NCBI GenBank assembly: GCA_028284235.1
Contig: JANQSC010000057.1
Location: 1-64,000 of the forward strand
DNA length: 64,000 nt
Source of the DNA: Opitutaceae bacterium
GTDB taxonomy: Bacteria > Verrucomicrobiota > Verrucomicrobiia > Opitutales > Opitutaceae
Reading direction: 5' to 3'
Position 1 is the stretch's first letter. Every line of letters begins with the position of its first letter. Position numbers and translations under genes: made by a program. The notes below the pieces were generated by a model. It was given only the letters and a program-made list of their open reading frames with translations. It made no database searches and was not told the DNA's origin. Positions 26,092 through 36,723 of the stretch are shown piece after piece.

Positions 26092-28008
26092 ATGGAAAAC
26101 GATACGTTCTGGATCAGCGACGACGGCCTCATCACCAGCTCCCGGGAAACCGACGACGCAAACCGAATCGACCTCACCCTCACCTTCCGCCTCCCCGACA
26201 AAACCGAGGTCGAGCGGGCCCGAAGCCGACTGAAGAAAATCCAGTTCACCGAGCGCAGCTCCCTCGCGCGTATCGGTCTGGAAATCGTCGCCAAACGCGC
26301 CCCGCGACTCAATCGAGACCGACTCATCCTCGAGTGCGAAGCCTTTCCCTACGACACGTCTTTCCCCTGCGCCCCCTACTTCAAGGAGCTCCTCAAACCC
26401 GGCACGCCCGCCGGTCGCGTCTTCTACGCCCCCGAATCGCAAAAACTCACTTCCGAGGAAATCTGGGAAGCGCTGAAAGACAATCGCATCAAATTGCCCG
26501 ACACCACTTCCATCGACCGATTCGGCCGCGTGTTTCTCACTCCCCACAAAGTACGCTACACGCTTCCGAGCACTGTTACCAAACGCGACCATCTCCTGCT
26601 CACCGGAGGCTACTACCCCCGGTCGTTTCTCGACAAGGTCCAAACGCGAAAAGACATCGACGTCGTCGACATACCCCCGCAGTCGGGCTTGCTCACCAGC
26701 TGCTCCGTGTATCTTAAAGATCACTACGTCGTCCTGAACCGAGGAGACGGAAACTTCGGACTCCACTCCGGAGCGGTTCTACTGGACCCGATAAAAACAT
26801 GCGGCTCCAACATAATTCTCGAAATCTACAACCGAAGCGACCAGCCGTTGATCAACCCCGTCGTATCGATCGAAGTCTATCACTCGCCCGGATTCGATCG
26901 TTCGCAGAAGGAAGCCCTGCGAGAGAAAAGCAAAACCTTCTACGCCAACCTCAGCCGCGTTTATACCCAGCTCGACGAAAACCCCAAGGCCCACAGCGCC
27001 AGCGTACGGCCAATCACCCGAATATCCGTCGGCGGTCAAAGCGCCTTGACCGAAAACCAGAGCCTCCTCCTGAATACCGATGGCGATTTCGCCAAGGAGA
27101 TTCGACGAGTCAGCAAAGGCAAGCACTTCGGCCACCGAACCGTAAACCAAGCGATTCGCAAAGGCGACCCGAAATCGGACACGCTCATCGTCGATACCTT
27201 TCCAAGTTTGACCGAGCACATCGAAATACTCGCTCGTATCCAAAAACTGAATCTCAAAAAGATCGTGTTCCGAAAAGCGAGCCCGATGCAGGATTTCTTC
27301 CTCTCCAGCTACGCTCACAGCCGATTGGAGACCTACGAGCAACTCGGGTTGAAAGTGTACTGGCACAACACGCATCTCGACGACATCTACCTGCACACCT
27401 ACAAGCACGAGCACGGCTACTTTATAAAAGAAGCCGAAGTGGATCGCTTTCTCGCCTGCACGATCCTGGCATTCTATGGATCCGCCCTGGAAATGAACGA
27501 AGAAGAACGAGCCGCCATCACCTCGCTCGTCGAGCGCATGACCCACTTCTTCGGGCCCAATGTGGGGATTCTGACAGGAGGCGGCGAAGGCGTCATGGGG
27601 CTGGCCACCGATGTCGGCCGCTCCAACAATTGCCTCACCGGAGCGGCCTACCTGGAACTCGAAGCCCAGCCACCAAAGGTGGGTGTCGACTTCTTCAACT
27701 CCTTCCAGGAACGCAATCGGCACAATCGCCAAAAGTGGTTCCAAGTCGCCGACTTCTGCATCTTCAACCTCGGTGGAGCCGGAACTCTTGAGGAAATCGG
27801 AATCGAGCTCTGCAATCTCAAACTCGGAATCCGCCCGCGCGCGCCCTACGTCTTCTTCCATCCGAACTACTTCGACAGCCTCCAAAACCAACTCCACCTT
27901 ATGGCCGAAGAGGGGCGCATGCCTGACTGGATCGAAGACTACCTGCTCTTCTCCGACGACCCCGACGAGATCGTGGAATTCTACCGGAAACGACTCCAAG
28001 TGCTGTAG
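26092..28008 (+). CDS. LOG-domain protein with unknown N-terminal half
   Basis: The C-terminal 160 or so residues match the LOG/TIGR00730 nucleotide-hydrolase fold: 'ILTGGGEGVMG' (the GGGxxGxMG-type loop, near residue 495) and 'NLGGAGTLEEIGIEL' (the PGGxGTxxE-type loop with Glu). Such enzymes cleave the base from nucleoside monophosphates or related nucleotides. The first 450 residues match nothing I know. They hold a beta-rich part ('LTLTFRLPDKTEVERARSRLKKI', 'LEIYNRSDQPLINPVVSIEVYHSPGFD') and a second Rossmann-like segment ('DTLIVDTFPSLTEHIEILARI'). At 638 residues it is three times longer than a plain LOG protein. I chose ATG 26092 over a TTG at 26056. It stands alone between convergent/divergent genes and before purD. 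No signal peptide. Confidence 0.7.
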   Translation: MENDTFWISDDGLITSSRETDDANRIDLTLTFRLPDKTEVERARSRLKKIQFTERSSLARIGLEIVAKRAPRLNRDRLILECEAFPYDTSFPCAPYFKELLKPGTPAGRVFYAPESQKLTSEEIWEALKDNRIKLPDTTSIDRFGRVFLTPHKVRYTLPSTVTKRDHLLLTGGYYPRSFLDKVQTRKDIDVVDIPPQSGLLTSCSVYLKDHYVVLNRGDGNFGLHSGAVLLDPIKTCGSNIILEIYNRSDQPLINPVVSIEVYHSPGFDRSQKEALREKSKTFYANLSRVYTQLDENPKAHSASVRPITRISVGGQSALTENQSLLLNTDGDFAKEIRRVSKGKHFGHRTVNQAIRKGDPKSDTLIVDTFPSLTEHIEILARIQKLNLKKIVFRKASPMQDFFLSSYAHSRLETYEQLGLKVYWHNTHLDDIYLHTYKHEHGYFIKEAEVDRFLACTILAFYGSALEMNEEERAAITSLVERMTHFFGPNVGILTGGGEGVMGLATDVGRSNNCLTGAAYLELEAQPPKVGVDFFNSFQERNRHNRQKWFQVADFCIFNLGGAGTLEEIGIELCNLKLGIRPRAPYVFFHPNYFDSLQNQLHLMAEEGRMPDWIEDYLLFSDDPDEIVEFYRKRLQVL

Positions 28009-28054
28009 ACAGCGCCCTCGTATCGACCAAAGTTCTAGCGCGAATAACTTTTCG

Positions 28055-28083
28055 TTGCCTTCCCGATTTCACGCTTACTTTAT
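28055..28083 (+). promoter_or_regulatory. Possible sigma70-type promoter of purD, near-leaderless
   Basis: TTGCCT, 17 bp, CTTTAT, then nine bases to the ATG. The -10 box is weak (three matches), so confidence is limited. Confidence 0.4.
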
Positions 28084-28092
28084 CGAAAGCGA

Positions 28093-29382
28093 ATGTCAGA
28101 TCAAAGCCCTCTCACCGCCCTCATCGTCGGCTCCGGCGGACGCGAACACACGCTCGCCCACGCCTGCCTCAACAGCCCCCTGGTCAATCGAGTCATCGCC
28201 GCGCCGGGCAACCCCGGCATCGGTCAGGACTGTGAGTGCGTCAACGTGGCGGCGGACGATGTCGACGCGCTCGTAGCGCTCGCGGAAAACGAAAACGTCG
28301 ACCTCGTTGTTGTCGGCCCCGAGGTCCCTCTTTGCCTCGGTCTCGTCGACAAGCTCGAGGAAAAGGGCATTCTCGCCTACGGTCCGAAAGCGGATGGGGC
28401 CCGATTCGAGGGAAGCAAAACCTACACCAAAGAGCTCCTTCTCAAATACAGTATTCCAACGGGAGCCGCAGCCTATTTCGACGACGCCCAAGCCGCTGTA
28501 GAATACCTGCAAACCGCAAGCTTCCCCATTGTCGTCAAAGCCGACGGGCTCGCCGCAGGCAAAGGCGTCATAATCGCGGAAGACTTCGAGACCGCCCGCG
28601 ACACGGTCACAAACATGATCGACGGCGGCGCGTTCGGTTCAAGCGGCGAACGCGTGCTCATCGAAGAGTGCCTTTTCGGCGAAGAAACCTCCATCCACGC
28701 CATCGTCTCCGGCAAAGACTACGTCATCCTCCCCACCAGCCAAGACCACAAGCAAGTCTTCGAAGGCGACAAAGGCCCCAATACCGGGGGCATGGGCGCC
28801 TACTCGCCCGCCGACCTGATCGACAGCGCGATGATGGAGCGAATCGAGCGCGAAATCGTCAAGCCAAGCGTCGACGGGATCGCCGCCGAGGGAATCGACT
28901 TTCGCGGCACGCTTTTCATCGGGCTCATGATGACCGCCAGCGGACCCAAAGTGCTCGAGTACAACACGCGATTCGGCGATCCGGAAACGCAAGTTCTCAT
29001 CACCCGCCTGAAAACCGACCCCGTGGAGATCATGCTCGCCGCCGCCAAAGGAGAACTCTCGCAAATCGACGTGCAAGTAAAAGATGAATACGCGATGGTC
29101 GTCGTGCTCGCCTCCAACGGTTATCCCAACAGCTATCCAAAAGGCGAGACGATCACATTCCCAGACTCTACAGGACCCGGCGAACACATCTTCCACGCGG
29201 GCACAACAAACGGCGACAATGGCTCCGTGGTCACCAACGGCGGGCGTGTACTCGGAGTCACCGCCCTCGGCGCCGACCTCAAAGAAGCTTCCGACAAAGC
29301 CTACGCCTTGTGCGACAAAATCGACTTCGCGTCCAAGTACCTACGACGCGACATCGGCGCCAAAGAACTCAAGCGGTCTTAA
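28093..29382 (+). CDS. purD: Phosphoribosylamine--glycine ligase
   Basis: Second step of de novo purine synthesis: ATP-dependent joining of glycine and 5-phosphoribosylamine. It has the full-length ATP-grasp layout in 429 residues: N-terminal 'ALIVGSGGREHTLAHA', 'VVGPEVPLCLGLVD', the ATP-grasp loop 'PIVVKADGLAAGKGVIIA', then 'DHKQVFEGDKGPNTGGMGAYSP' and 'LEYNTRFGDPETQ' with metal ligands. No SD; a promoter seems to lie directly upstream. The last 14 bp overlap the end of the convergent methyltransferase gene. Confidence 0.96.
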   Translation: MSDQSPLTALIVGSGGREHTLAHACLNSPLVNRVIAAPGNPGIGQDCECVNVAADDVDALVALAENENVDLVVVGPEVPLCLGLVDKLEEKGILAYGPKADGARFEGSKTYTKELLLKYSIPTGAAAYFDDAQAAVEYLQTASFPIVVKADGLAAGKGVIIAEDFETARDTVTNMIDGGAFGSSGERVLIEECLFGEETSIHAIVSGKDYVILPTSQDHKQVFEGDKGPNTGGMGAYSPADLIDSAMMERIEREIVKPSVDGIAAEGIDFRGTLFIGLMMTASGPKVLEYNTRFGDPETQVLITRLKTDPVEIMLAAAKGELSQIDVQVKDEYAMVVVLASNGYPNSYPKGETITFPDSTGPGEHIFHAGTTNGDNGSVVTNGGRVLGVTALGADLKEASDKAYALCDKIDFASKYLRRDIGAKELKRS

Positions 29383-30214
29383 GCGCCTCCCGCTGGTTCA
29401 GTCTGAACAAGAAGAACTCGTACTTCTTGACCGCGCTGAACTGATCCGCGTCGAGCAGCACGCGCTGCCTCATCGCCTTGTCGTACTTGCGGGCGCCAAA
29501 CCACTTCACCACCCTCCACAAAAACGGATTTCGGGCCCGGAACTTCTCGGTGAGAATCTCCGCCCCGAGCAGGATTTTCTCCGCCCAGTCGTCCGCGATC
29601 TCCAAAGTCTTGCGGATGTCCTGCGTAATGTCCCGCCGATGGGCGATCTCAAACGAGCTTTCCGAAGCCTGCTCCAAGAACTGGTTGTAGTCGTGGCCGC
29701 TCTTGGACAGCTCGCCCGCATTCTGATTCAGCACGAAATAGTCGCACACCATTAAATGGCCACCCGGCTTCAATGCTCTCTGAGCCACCTCGAACACCTT
29801 CTCGATCGGGATGTACTGGCAGCTCTCGCTCATGATGATCAAATCGTATCCACCTTCCAACTCCGCGTCTTCGAACTTGGTAAAGTGAAACGGCGCCGCC
29901 ACCTTGTCTAAAAAGACGCGCTTCTGGTTTACGTCCGGCGAAAGCCCTTCCACCTCGTAGCCCGCCGCCTTTAAATTCAAGCAAAGCTCGCCCGTGCCAC
30001 AGCCGACATCCAAAACTCGCCGCGCGCCCTCGGGAATGCTGTCGATCAAAAAGTCCTCATAGCGCTTTTGGGCCGTTTTCAGCGACTCCATCGTCAACTC
30101 GTCCTCCGGAAGCCACATTCCGTAGTGCAGACGGTCGAGTCCGAGGACATCTTGGTAGAATCGCAGAGCGCGGTCGTTTTTCGCTTTCTCAGTGGGCGCA
30201 GGGGAGGAACTCAT
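29369..30214 (-). CDS. SAM-dependent methyltransferase
   Basis: A class I methyltransferase with the SAM-binding loop 'RVLDVGCGTGELCLNL' near residue 65. The acidic post-II loop follows ('GLSPDVNQKRVF'), then 'GGYDLIIMSESCQYIPIEKVFEVAQRALKPGGHLMVCDYF', typical of the UbiE / cyclopropane-synthase-like group that methylates small molecules or lipids. The C-terminal 100 residues are helical ('DDWAEKILLGAEILTEKF') and probably cover the substrate. The substrate is not evident. Its end overlaps the end of purD by 14 bp in convergent orientation. Divergent from parE (180 bp apart). Confidence 0.85.
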   Translation of the reverse strand: MSSSPAPTEKAKNDRALRFYQDVLGLDRLHYGMWLPEDELTMESLKTAQKRYEDFLIDSIPEGARRVLDVGCGTGELCLNLKAAGYEVEGLSPDVNQKRVFLDKVAAPFHFTKFEDAELEGGYDLIIMSESCQYIPIEKVFEVAQRALKPGGHLMVCDYFVLNQNAGELSKSGHDYNQFLEQASESSFEIAHRRDITQDIRKTLEIADDWAEKILLGAEILTEKFRARNPFLWRVVKWFGARKYDKAMRQRVLLDADQFSAVKKYEFFLFRLNQREALKTA

Positions 30215-30394
30215 TTGGGGGGAGGAGTAAAGAAATGTAAGAGCGGGGATCGCCCGCTACCCAATTGAGAGATAAAATAATGTAAAGAGAAAACGGATCG
30301 GAGGCCTCCCCCGGGGGCAATCGCTTCAAGCTCCCGTTTTGCCCACATTCCCGCTTGATTTCGAGACGCGCTCCCATTCCTATCGACAGCAAAA

Positions 30395-32242
30395 ATGGCA
30401 AAGTCGAACTATACCGAATCGAGTATCAAGTCCCTCAGCCCCCGCGAACACATCCGGCTCCGCCCCGGAATGTACATCGGAAAACTCGGAAACGGAGCCT
30501 CCGCCGACGACGGCATCTACGTTCTCCTCAAGGAGATAATCGACAACTCCATCGACGAACACTCGAGCGGCTACGGGAAACGAATCGACATCACCATTGG
30601 CGACGAGATCGTCGCCGTTCGCGATTTCGGACGCGGCATTCCGCTCGGCAAAGTCGTCGACTGTGTTTCAAAGATCAATACAGGCGCCAAGTACGACAGC
30701 GAGACCTTCCAGAAAAGCGTCGGGCTAAACGGTGTCGGCACCAAAGCCGTCAACGCCCTCTCCAGCTACTTCATGGCCGAGTCCTACCGCGAATCGAAAA
30801 TGAAGCAGGCCTTGTTCGCCCAAGGCGAACTCGAGTCGGAAAGCCGCCAAATGAAGACCGACGAAAAGGACGGGACCTACGTTGAATTCACGCCCGACAA
30901 ATCCATCTTCAAGTCCTTTGACTACCGTCTCGAATACGTCGAGACCATGCTCTGGAACTACGCCTACCTGAACACCGGCCTGACGCTGTCCCTCAACGGA
31001 AAGACCTTCCGCTCCGAAAACGGCCTCAAGGATCTCCTCGAAAACAATCTCTCCGGCGACATCCTCTACCCGATCATCCACCTGAAAGGCGACGACATCG
31101 AAATCGCCATGACGCACGGAACGCACTACGGGGAAGACTACTACTCGTTTGTCAACGGTCAGCACACCACGATGGGCGGCACCCACCAGGCCGCGTTCCG
31201 CGAGGCGATCGTAAAGACCATTCGAGAGTTTTTCAAGAAAGACTACGACGCCGCCGACATTCGCACGTCCATTGTATCATCTATATCCCTACGCGTGCAA
31301 GAGCCCGTGTTCGAAAGCCAAACGAAAACGAAACTTGGCTCCCAGAACATGGGTCCGAAAAGCCCGACCATACGAAACTACGTCAACAACTTCATCAAGA
31401 AGGAGCTCGACCTTCACCTCCACCAATTTCCCGAGACCGCCAAGGCCATTCAGCAGAAGATCATCGCCAGCGAGAAAGAACGCAAGGAACTCTCCGGCAT
31501 TCGCAAGCTGGCCCGGGAAAAAGCGAAGAAAGTAAATCTCCACAACAAGAAACTCCGCGACTGTCGGGCCCATTTCAACACGAAGCACAAGCAAGCCGGC
31601 GAATCCACCCTCTTCATCGTCGAAGGCGACTCCGCCGGCGGCTCTATTACCAAAACTCGCGACGTCAACACCCAAGCCGTATTCAGTCTGAAAGGGAAAC
31701 CGCTCAACTCCTACGGGCTCAGCAAGAAAATCGTCTACGAAAACGACGAGTTCAACTGCCTGCAAAGCGCCCTCGATATCGAGTCCGGACTCGACACGCT
31801 CCGCTACAGCAAAGTCGTCATCGCGACCGACGCCGACGTCGACGGCATGCACATCCGCCTGCTGCTGATCTCCTTCTTTCTCCAGTTCTTCCCCGACCTA
31901 ATCCGCCAAGGGCACTTGTACATCCTGCAAACCCCTCTCTTCCGCGTCCGCACGAAGAAGAAAACCGTTTACTGCTACACGGAAGCTCAGAAGAACCAGG
32001 CGGTCGACGAAATGGGGAAAAGCGTCGAAATCACGCGATTCAAAGGACTCGGCGAGGCCTCTCCAGAAGAGTTCGCCACATTCATTGGGCCCGATATCCG
32101 CTTGGACCCCGTCACCATGAATCACCTACACAACATCGACGAGCTTCTGAGCTTCTACATGGGCAAAAACACCCCGCAGCGCCAAGGGTTCATTATCGAC
32201 AACCTCCGCGTAGAAAAAGAGCTGCTGGAAAACGCCTCCTAG
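30395..32242 (+). CDS. parE: DNA topoisomerase IV subunit B
   Basis: The ATPase subunit of a type IIA topoisomerase that unlinks daughter chromosomes. The GHKL ATPase is at about residues 30-190 ('[15 protein letters not shown]', '[10 protein letters not shown]', '[15 protein letters not shown]'), the transducer follows ('QTKTKLGS'), and the TOPRIM domain at about 405-520 ('[13 protein letters not shown]', '[14 protein letters not shown]'). The C-terminal 'ITRFKGLGE' is conserved. The 615-residue length fits the short ParE/GyrB form found in Bacteroidetes-like lineages rather than proteobacterial GyrB. It precedes the ParC-like gene by 24 bp. A gyrase subunit is less likely given the partner. 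Confidence 0.92.
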   Translation: MAKSNYTESSIKSLSPREHIRLRPGMYIGKLGNGASADDGIYVLLKEIIDNSIDEHSSGYGKRIDITIGDEIVAVRDFGRGIPLGKVVDCVSKINTGAKYDSETFQKSVGLNGVGTKAVNALSSYFMAESYRESKMKQALFAQGELESESRQMKTDEKDGTYVEFTPDKSIFKSFDYRLEYVETMLWNYAYLNTGLTLSLNGKTFRSENGLKDLLENNLSGDILYPIIHLKGDDIEIAMTHGTHYGEDYYSFVNGQHTTMGGTHQAAFREAIVKTIREFFKKDYDAADIRTSIVSSISLRVQEPVFESQTKTKLGSQNMGPKSPTIRNYVNNFIKKELDLHLHQFPETAKAIQQKIIASEKERKELSGIRKLAREKAKKVNLHNKKLRDCRAHFNTKHKQAGESTLFIVEGDSAGGSITKTRDVNTQAVFSLKGKPLNSYGLSKKIVYENDEFNCLQSALDIESGLDTLRYSKVVIATDADVDGMHIRLLLISFFLQFFPDLIRQGHLYILQTPLFRVRTKKKTVYCYTEAQKNQAVDEMGKSVEITRFKGLGEASPEEFATFIGPDIRLDPVTMNHLHNIDELLSFYMGKNTPQRQGFIIDNLRVEKELLENAS

Positions 32243-32266
32243 CCAAAACGAGTTTCGTTCCCATAG

Positions 32267-34324
<2,058 letters not shown>

Positions 34325-34558
34325 CCCGCCTAGGCATTACCCTTATAAACGAGCGACTTCGAGACCTGGATACACCTCCTTGAGCTCGGCAAATATTGCC
34401 GCATCCGCCTCTAACTAAGAGAACGCGCCGCTTTTTGTCTGTTTTTCCTCCTCGTAAAGAGAACTTCACCAATCTTTAACTGTCATAAATCTAACGAGCG
34501 CGGCGATTCAGCCGATTAGAAAAGGTGACCCACGCGTCCCACGCTCAGCAATACAGAG

Positions 34559-34564
34559 AGGAGG
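34559..34564 (+). promoter_or_regulatory. Strong ribosome binding site
   Basis: AGGAGG lies four bases before the ATG at 34569. A full SD is unusual in this window and sets the start of the following small gene. Confidence 0.8.
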
Positions 34565-34568
34565 AACC

Positions 34569-34805
34569 ATGACAACGTGCATCGACACGCAGCTAACGAT
34601 TAAAGACCTTGAATCCTACATCAAGGACCAGTTAGAGGATCCTCGATACGCCGGAATTCGAATCGATCCGATCCTGGATATCATCATCCACTCTAAGAAG
34701 CGGCTCGACAACGGCGACTACATGCCACGCGTCGTTTCGGAAGCCATGGTAAGCCTCGACGAGTACCTGCTCGAACACGCGGGACTCGAAGCCTGTATCA
34801 TATAA
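34569..34805 (+). CDS. Small acidic protein of unknown function
   Basis: A 78-residue cytoplasmic protein with no motif I recognise. It is mostly helical, acidic, with 'LTIKDLESYIKDQLEDPRYAGIRIDPILDIIIHSKKRLDNGDYMPRVV' at its centre (quoted parts only, no known domain). The perfect SD in a stretch where most genes lack one suggests high translation. It stands alone after parC and is convergent with the metallopeptidase gene. A short inverted repeat ATTCGC...GCGAAT lies just after the stop (34806-34826) and may end the transcript weakly. Confidence 0.7.
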   Translation: MTTCIDTQLTIKDLESYIKDQLEDPRYAGIRIDPILDIIIHSKKRLDNGDYMPRVVSEAMVSLDEYLLEHAGLEACII

Positions 34806-34826
34806 TTCGCTACGGATTCGCGAATT

Positions 34827-35528
34827 TCACCAGCCGAGTTCCAGTTGATGCTGATCGAGCCATCGCTCGTATTCGCGATAACGCGGGCACGCGTCTTCGA
34901 CCAACGACCAAAATCGCGGCGAGTGATTCATCTCCTTTAAGTGCGTGAGTTCGTGGATCAGCACATAGTCCGAAACTTCAGGCGGAACCATCATCAGGCG
35001 CCAATTCAGCGAGATCGTTCCCGTCGATGAGCACGACCCCCATCGCGTTTTCTGACCTCGGATCGACACTCCGGAATACCGAACGCCCAAACGTTCGCCT
35101 AACTCCCGCAATCGAGGCGGCAATTCCGATCGAGCAATCGCCCGCATCCGCTTTTCTATCGGACGCCTGAGATCAGTCGATTCATCGGCAATAAAAACGA
35201 CTTCATCCCCAAACCTCAAAACGGGTCGCCCCCAATCTTTAGATACAAGTAGTTCCACCTGGTCGCCTCGAAACCAGATGCGATCCCCGTGGGAAAGAGA
35301 CGCATCCGATTGTCGCTCGCGGGCCATTCGCTGCTGCTCCCGCAACCACTCGCAATGCTCGTTGGCAAACGAGATCGCCGCTCGCTTCGAACCTCGACGC
35401 GGAATCGTCACCTGTATACGGCCCTCGTCGTCCACGCGGGCAATGTAGCGCTTGGCGTTGGAGCGCCGATGCAAGACGACTTCGTCTTCATCAATCGGGC
35501 CCGCCATCTGATCCACGAATGCATCCAT
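34827..35528 (-). CDS. YgjP-like (DUF45) zinc metallopeptidase
   Basis: A M48/SprT-like metallopeptidase of the YgjP/DUF45 family; the zinc site is H-E-L-T-H (near residue 190), followed by the conserved 'NHSPRFWSLVE' that gives the third His. The family-specific 'GSCSSTGTISLNWRLMMVP' precedes it. The N-terminal half is a basic beta-rich region ('VVLHRRSNAKRYIARVDDEGRIQVTIPRRG'). Length 233 is normal. Cytoplasmic by lack of signal. Substrate unknown. It is divergent from the FKBP lipoprotein gene; the 99 bp between show no clear promoter pair. Confidence 0.88.
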   Translation of the reverse strand: MDAFVDQMAGPIDEDEVVLHRRSNAKRYIARVDDEGRIQVTIPRRGSKRAAISFANEHCEWLREQQRMARERQSDASLSHGDRIWFRGDQVELLVSKDWGRPVLRFGDEVVFIADESTDLRRPIEKRMRAIARSELPPRLRELGERLGVRYSGVSIRGQKTRWGSCSSTGTISLNWRLMMVPPEVSDYVLIHELTHLKEMNHSPRFWSLVEDACPRYREYERWLDQHQLELGW

Positions 35529-35627
35529 CCTCTCTACAGTGAGGATCTATGCTCGACAGACTCGAGGCAAGCCATAGGTTTTGCCTTCAAAATTTCAGGT
35601 CTATCGAACCCAGAACCAACCCACTTC

Positions 35628-36146
35628 ATGAAGTTCTCGCGAATCGCCGCTCTCTCCACAATCCCTGCCCTGTTCCTATTCGGTTGCTCGCAGCCCGCCC
35701 AGGACAATTCCGAAACGGCTGCGGACACTGAGGCGTTCGAGGCGCCGACCGAATCCACCTATTCGGATCCGGAGCTTGCCCGCATCGCCCGAGAATACCC
35801 GAACGCAATCCGAACCGCATCCGATTTGCACTACATCATCACCAAAGAAGGCACCGGCGACAGCACCCCAAACGCCGGTGATATGGTTTTTGCGCACTAC
35901 ACCGGAACCCTGCTCAATGGAAAGAAGTTCGACAGTTCCCGAGATCGGGGAAGACCTCTCCCGTTTCAGGTCGGAATCGGCGATGTCATCAGAGGCTGGG
36001 ACGAGGCGTTCCTGACGATGAAAAAAGGCGAGCAACGCACTCTCATAATCCCTTCGAAGCTCGGCTACGGATCAAGTGGAGCCGGAGGCGTTATTCCTCC
36101 GAATGCAACGCTGCTATTCGATGTCGAACTGGTAGATTTCAAGTAG
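35628..36146 (+). CDS. FKBP-type PPIase lipoprotein
   Basis: From the ATG at 35628 the protein has a lipoprotein signal with lipobox L-F-G-C (Cys20), a short acidic linker, then one FKBP domain (about residues 75-172). The pocket residues are present: 'FAHYTGTLLNGKKFDSSRDRG', 'QVGIGDVIRGWDEAFLTMKKGEQRTLIIPSKLGYGSSGAGGVIPPNATLLFDVEL'. It probably works as a folding catalyst at the periplasmic face of a membrane. A longer open frame from 35289 is only an upstream extension without signal character. It is convergent with slyD, 25 bp apart. Confidence 0.9.
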   Translation: MKFSRIAALSTIPALFLFGCSQPAQDNSETAADTEAFEAPTESTYSDPELARIAREYPNAIRTASDLHYIITKEGTGDSTPNAGDMVFAHYTGTLLNGKKFDSSRDRGRPLPFQVGIGDVIRGWDEAFLTMKKGEQRTLIIPSKLGYGSSGAGGVIPPNATLLFDVELVDFK

Positions 36147-36171
36147 AGAACCGACACCGCTCGATTACCAA

Positions 36172-36669
36172 CTAGTGGCAACCGCAGCCACCGCCACCAC
36201 CACCGCAGCAGCCGTCGGCCTGGTGGACATGCCCGTGTGAAATCTCTTCTGGTGTCGCAGGCCGTTTTTCCACGACTTCCACATCGAAGAACAAATCCTG
36301 CCCCGCAAGCGGGTGATTGGCGTCAAGCGTCACTTCGTCCCCGTTGATCTCCACTACCTGCACCACAGGCGCATGCTGATCGGCCCCTGCTTGAAAGAAA
36401 TCGCCCACATTGATTTCATCGGCCGGCAACTGCGAGCGCGACACAGTGTCGATCTGCGACTCGTCGCGAAAGCCGTAGCCTTTTTCGGGACGAACGATCA
36501 CCTCGCTCTTATCTCCCTTGGCAAGCGACCCGATACTCTCTTCGAGACCTTCGATGATCGCTCCCGAACCCTCCAAATAAGCGAGCGGACGCTCCGGATT
36601 CGAACGATCCAGGACTTCCCCCGCCTTGTTTCTTAGCGTGTAATGAAACTCAACGACATTCTGAGACAT
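36172..36669 (-). CDS. slyD: SlyD-type FKBP isomerase
   Basis: A cytoplasmic peptidyl-prolyl isomerase and chaperone. The split FKBP domain ('VVEFHYTLRNKAGEVLDRS' at the start, 'LANHPLAGQDLFFDVEVVEKR'-like end) has the insert-in-flap inserted between. The C-terminal tail is rich in His, Cys and Gly ('HGHVHQ', then C-C, six glycines, C-G-C-H) and should bind nickel, copper or zinc. SlyD proteins with such tails deliver nickel to hydrogenase in some bacteria; no such genes are near. A near-leaderless promoter lies at 36675-36703. Length 165 fits a long-tail SlyD. Confidence 0.92.
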   Translation of the reverse strand: MSQNVVEFHYTLRNKAGEVLDRSNPERPLAYLEGSGAIIEGLEESIGSLAKGDKSEVIVRPEKGYGFRDESQIDTVSRSQLPADEINVGDFFQAGADQHAPVVQVVEINGDEVTLDANHPLAGQDLFFDVEVVEKRPATPEEISHGHVHQADGCCGGGGGGCGCH

Positions 36670-36674
36670 GCCGC

Positions 36675-36703
36675 GTTATCGAACCGTTTCCCCACGAATG
36701 CAA
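36675..36703 (-). promoter_or_regulatory. Sigma70-type promoter of slyD, near-leaderless
   Basis: On the minus strand TTGCAT, 17 bp, GATAAC, then five bases to the ATG at 36669. Confidence 0.5.
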
Positions 36704-36723
36704 CCCTCATCGCGCGGACTCGC

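Noticed and set aside
26779-27999. 406-codon minus-strand open frame opposite the LOG-domain gene
   Set aside because: Antisense shadow; the plus strand holds recognised LOG motifs.
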